A DNA stretch of 8,399 bases from Pyrinomonadaceae bacterium (GTDB lineage Bacteria; Acidobacteriota; Blastocatellia; Pyrinomonadales; Pyrinomonadaceae). A program made the translations under genes and the position numbers. The notes under the pieces are model-generated. The model searched no databases, was not told the origin of the DNA, and was given only the letters and a program-made list of their open reading frames with translations. This document shows, in pieces, positions 7,073 to 8,399 of the stretch (positions are counted from its first letter, which is position 1; the number at the start of each line of letters is the position of its first letter). The stretch covers positions 1 to 8,399 of the forward strand of contig JACCTF010000687.1 in assembly GCA_013812565.1 (NCBI GenBank), read 5' to 3'.

Positions 7073-8017
7073 ATGGAAGCATCTCAGGAAGGAACAAGCA
7101 ACACGCTGCTTGATCTCTCACACAATTTAGCAAACGCCGTCGAACAAGCAAGCGCGGCGGTAGTCGCCGTGAACGCCCGGCCGCGTGTGGCGACGAGCGG
7201 CGTTCACTGGCGGCCGGGCGTCATCGTCTCGACGGATCACACGGTGAAGCGTGATGAGGAGATCACCGTGATGCTGGCCGATGGGCGCACCGTCGCGGCG
7301 ACGCTCGCCGGGCGCGACCCCGGCACCGATCTGGCTGTGCTCCGCATTGAAGGAGACGCCGGAGCAGAATCAACGGTTGCGAAGATCGGTGACACCTCAC
7401 AGTTGAAGATCGGCAACGTGGTGCTGGCTGTCGGTCGCACGGATGACCGCGGGGCGAGCGCGAGCTTCGGCATTGTCAGCGCGGTTGGTAGTGCGTGGCG
7501 CACATGGCGCGGCGGCCAGATCGATCAACTGTTGCGACTTGATTTGGCGATCTACCTTGGCTTTTCAGGCGGCGCGCTGGTTGACACACAAGGGCACATT
7601 CTCGGCATCAACACCTCGGGGCTGGCGCGCGGAGCAGGACTCGCGATCCCCGCTTCGACCGTTAACCGTGTTGTCGATACGCTGCTTGCCAAGGGGCGCA
7701 TCGCGCGTGGCTACCTCGGCGTTGGCATGCAGCCCGTGCGATTGCCTGATGCGATGCGAGCAACGCTGAATCCACAGACAGACAGCGGCTTGATTGTGCT
7801 CTCGGTCGAGCCTGCCGGACCTGCCGGGCGTGCCGGCTTGATGATCGGCGATGTGTTGTTTGCTTTAGATGGTGCGCCGGTCCGCGAAACTGATTACGTG
7901 CAGGCTGTGCTTGGCCCGGAGCGCGTTGGTCAAGCGGTAAGAGCTTCGATCATTCGCGGCGGCACGGCACAAGAGCTAACGATCACCGTGGGCGAGCGAC
8001 CGCGGAAAGGTAGATAA
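7073..8017 (+). CDS. S1C-family (HtrA-like) serine protease with PDZ domain, no signal peptide
   Basis: A 314-aa trypsin-like protease plus one PDZ domain. Numbering from the ATG at 7073: His56 in VSTDHTV, Asp86 in DPGTDLAVL, and Ser165 in GFSGGAL complete the triad. PDZ spans about 211-308 (RGYLGVGMQPV, AGRAGLMIGDVLFALDG). HtrA proteins are usually periplasmic and degrade or refold damaged proteins, but residues 1-40 here are polar with no signal peptide or membrane helix, so cytoplasmic location is inferred. The catalytic domain lacks the usual GSG motif before the His strand (it reads SGVHWRPGVIV), and the serine loop has Phe in place of the usual Asn. GGAGG (7062-7066) gives 6-nt spacing to 7073; the ATG at 7070 is also possible, while the GTG at 7001 lies upstream of this SD. 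The next protease gene starts 2 nt after the stop. Confidence 0.88.
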   Translation: MEASQEGTSNTLLDLSHNLANAVEQASAAVVAVNARPRVATSGVHWRPGVIVSTDHTVKRDEEITVMLADGRTVAATLAGRDPGTDLAVLRIEGDAGAESTVAKIGDTSQLKIGNVVLAVGRTDDRGASASFGIVSAVGSAWRTWRGGQIDQLLRLDLAIYLGFSGGALVDTQGHILGINTSGLARGAGLAIPASTVNRVVDTLLAKGRIARGYLGVGMQPVRLPDAMRATLNPQTDSGLIVLSVEPAGPAGRAGLMIGDVLFALDGAPVRETDYVQAVLGPERVGQAVRASIIRGGTAQELTITVGERPRKGR

Positions 8018-8018
8018 C

Positions 8019-8399
8019 ATGACACTCGTAGAAAAAGCGACAACCGCAAACTTGAGCGCAGCAACGACGCCGCTTCTGGCCGGTGAGTTAACTAAAATTG
8101 CTGAAGGCGTGCGCCGGTCGGCGGTCGAGGTTCGCGGACACCGAAGCGGCGGCGGGTCAGGCGTTATCTGGCGCGCAGACGGACTTGTCGTTACTAACGC
8201 TCACGTCATCCGTGGGCGAGAGACAGAGGTAGTGCTGGCGGATGGCAGAACCTTCGCTGCTGCGGTGGTCAAACGTGACGACGTGAGCGATCTTGCCGCA
8301 CTAATACTGGAGGGACGCGCGGGAACCGAGGCGCGTGATCTGCCAACGGCCACAATCGGCGACTCTGATAATTTGCGTGTTGGCGAGGTTGTGCTTGCC
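8019..8399 (+). CDS. Second S1C-family (HtrA-like) serine protease (3' end cut by window)
   Basis: The first 127 codons of a paralogue of the preceding gene. The ATG at 8019 begins one base after that gene's stop codon ends (TAA 8015-8017), with GGAAAGG about 8 nt upstream, so the two are surely co-transcribed. The protein has the classic features the first copy lacks: RSGGGSGVIW (42-51) before LVVTNAHVI with catalytic His62, then DDVSDLAAL with Asp91. Both share the ADGRT hairpin and the IGD...L(K/R)(I/V)G segment. The catalytic Ser and any PDZ domain lie beyond the window. Residues 1-40 again show no signal peptide. The pair looks like an old duplication that has diverged at the active-site approach. 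Confidence 0.85.
   Translation, partial: MTLVEKATTANLSAATTPLLAGELTKIAEGVRRSAVEVRGHRSGGGSGVIWRADGLVVTNAHVIRGRETEVVLADGRTFAAAVVKRDDVSDLAALILEGRAGTEARDLPTATIGDSDNLRVGEVVLA

Overview
The window looks like a chromosomal segment of a free-living, GC-rich bacterium. Gene content suggests Acidobacteriota (Blastocatellia-like) or a similar environmental phylum: a hybrid histidine kinase with a C-terminal receiver, a Tat-exported URO-D-family protein, a bPH2 membrane protein pair, a DUF433 antitoxin, tandem leaderless S1C proteases, and intergenic spacers holding inverted heptamer repeats. That assignment is an inference from style and content; there is no rRNA or other phylogenetic marker.

Layout. 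(1) 2-1330 (+): the 3' part of a hybrid sensor histidine kinase (PAS tail, HisKA, HATPase_c, REC), cut by the left window edge. (2) 1331-1519: spacer between convergent genes, with inverted GTCCGAA-type heptamers. (3) 1520-2494 (-): a URO-D superfamily protein with a clear twin-arginine signal, a good SD and a good sigma70-like promoter (2585-2614). (4) 2495-2868: divergent spacer with two small inverted repeats and promoter-like sequence. (5) 2869-5158 (+): a YdbS-like/YdbT-like bPH2 pair overlapping by 11 bp. (6) 5164-5234: a large perfect hairpin built from GGTTCAA heptamers. (7) 5247-6335 (+): a PHP-domain metallohydrolase. (8) 6336-6498: a short spacer with a decamer repeat and what may be the stub of a DUF5615-type toxin. 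(9) 6499-6828 (-): a DUF433 antitoxin-like gene. (10) 6829-7072: divergent spacer with a TACCC/GGGTA half-site cluster. (11) 7073-8017 and 8019-8399+ (+): two tandem S1C (HtrA-like) serine protease genes without signal peptides, the second cut by the right edge.

How it fits together. Most genes look like independent housekeeping or accessory units. The two likely operons are ydbS-ydbT (possibly extending through the hairpin into the PHP gene) and the protease pair. I see no mobile element, CRISPR array, tRNA or rRNA, and no complete defence system. The parts most worth a second look are the paired leaderless proteases with their candidate operator, the exported URO-D-like protein with an altered metal-ligand motif, the heptamer hairpins, and the DUF433 gene whose toxin partner seems to have decayed.
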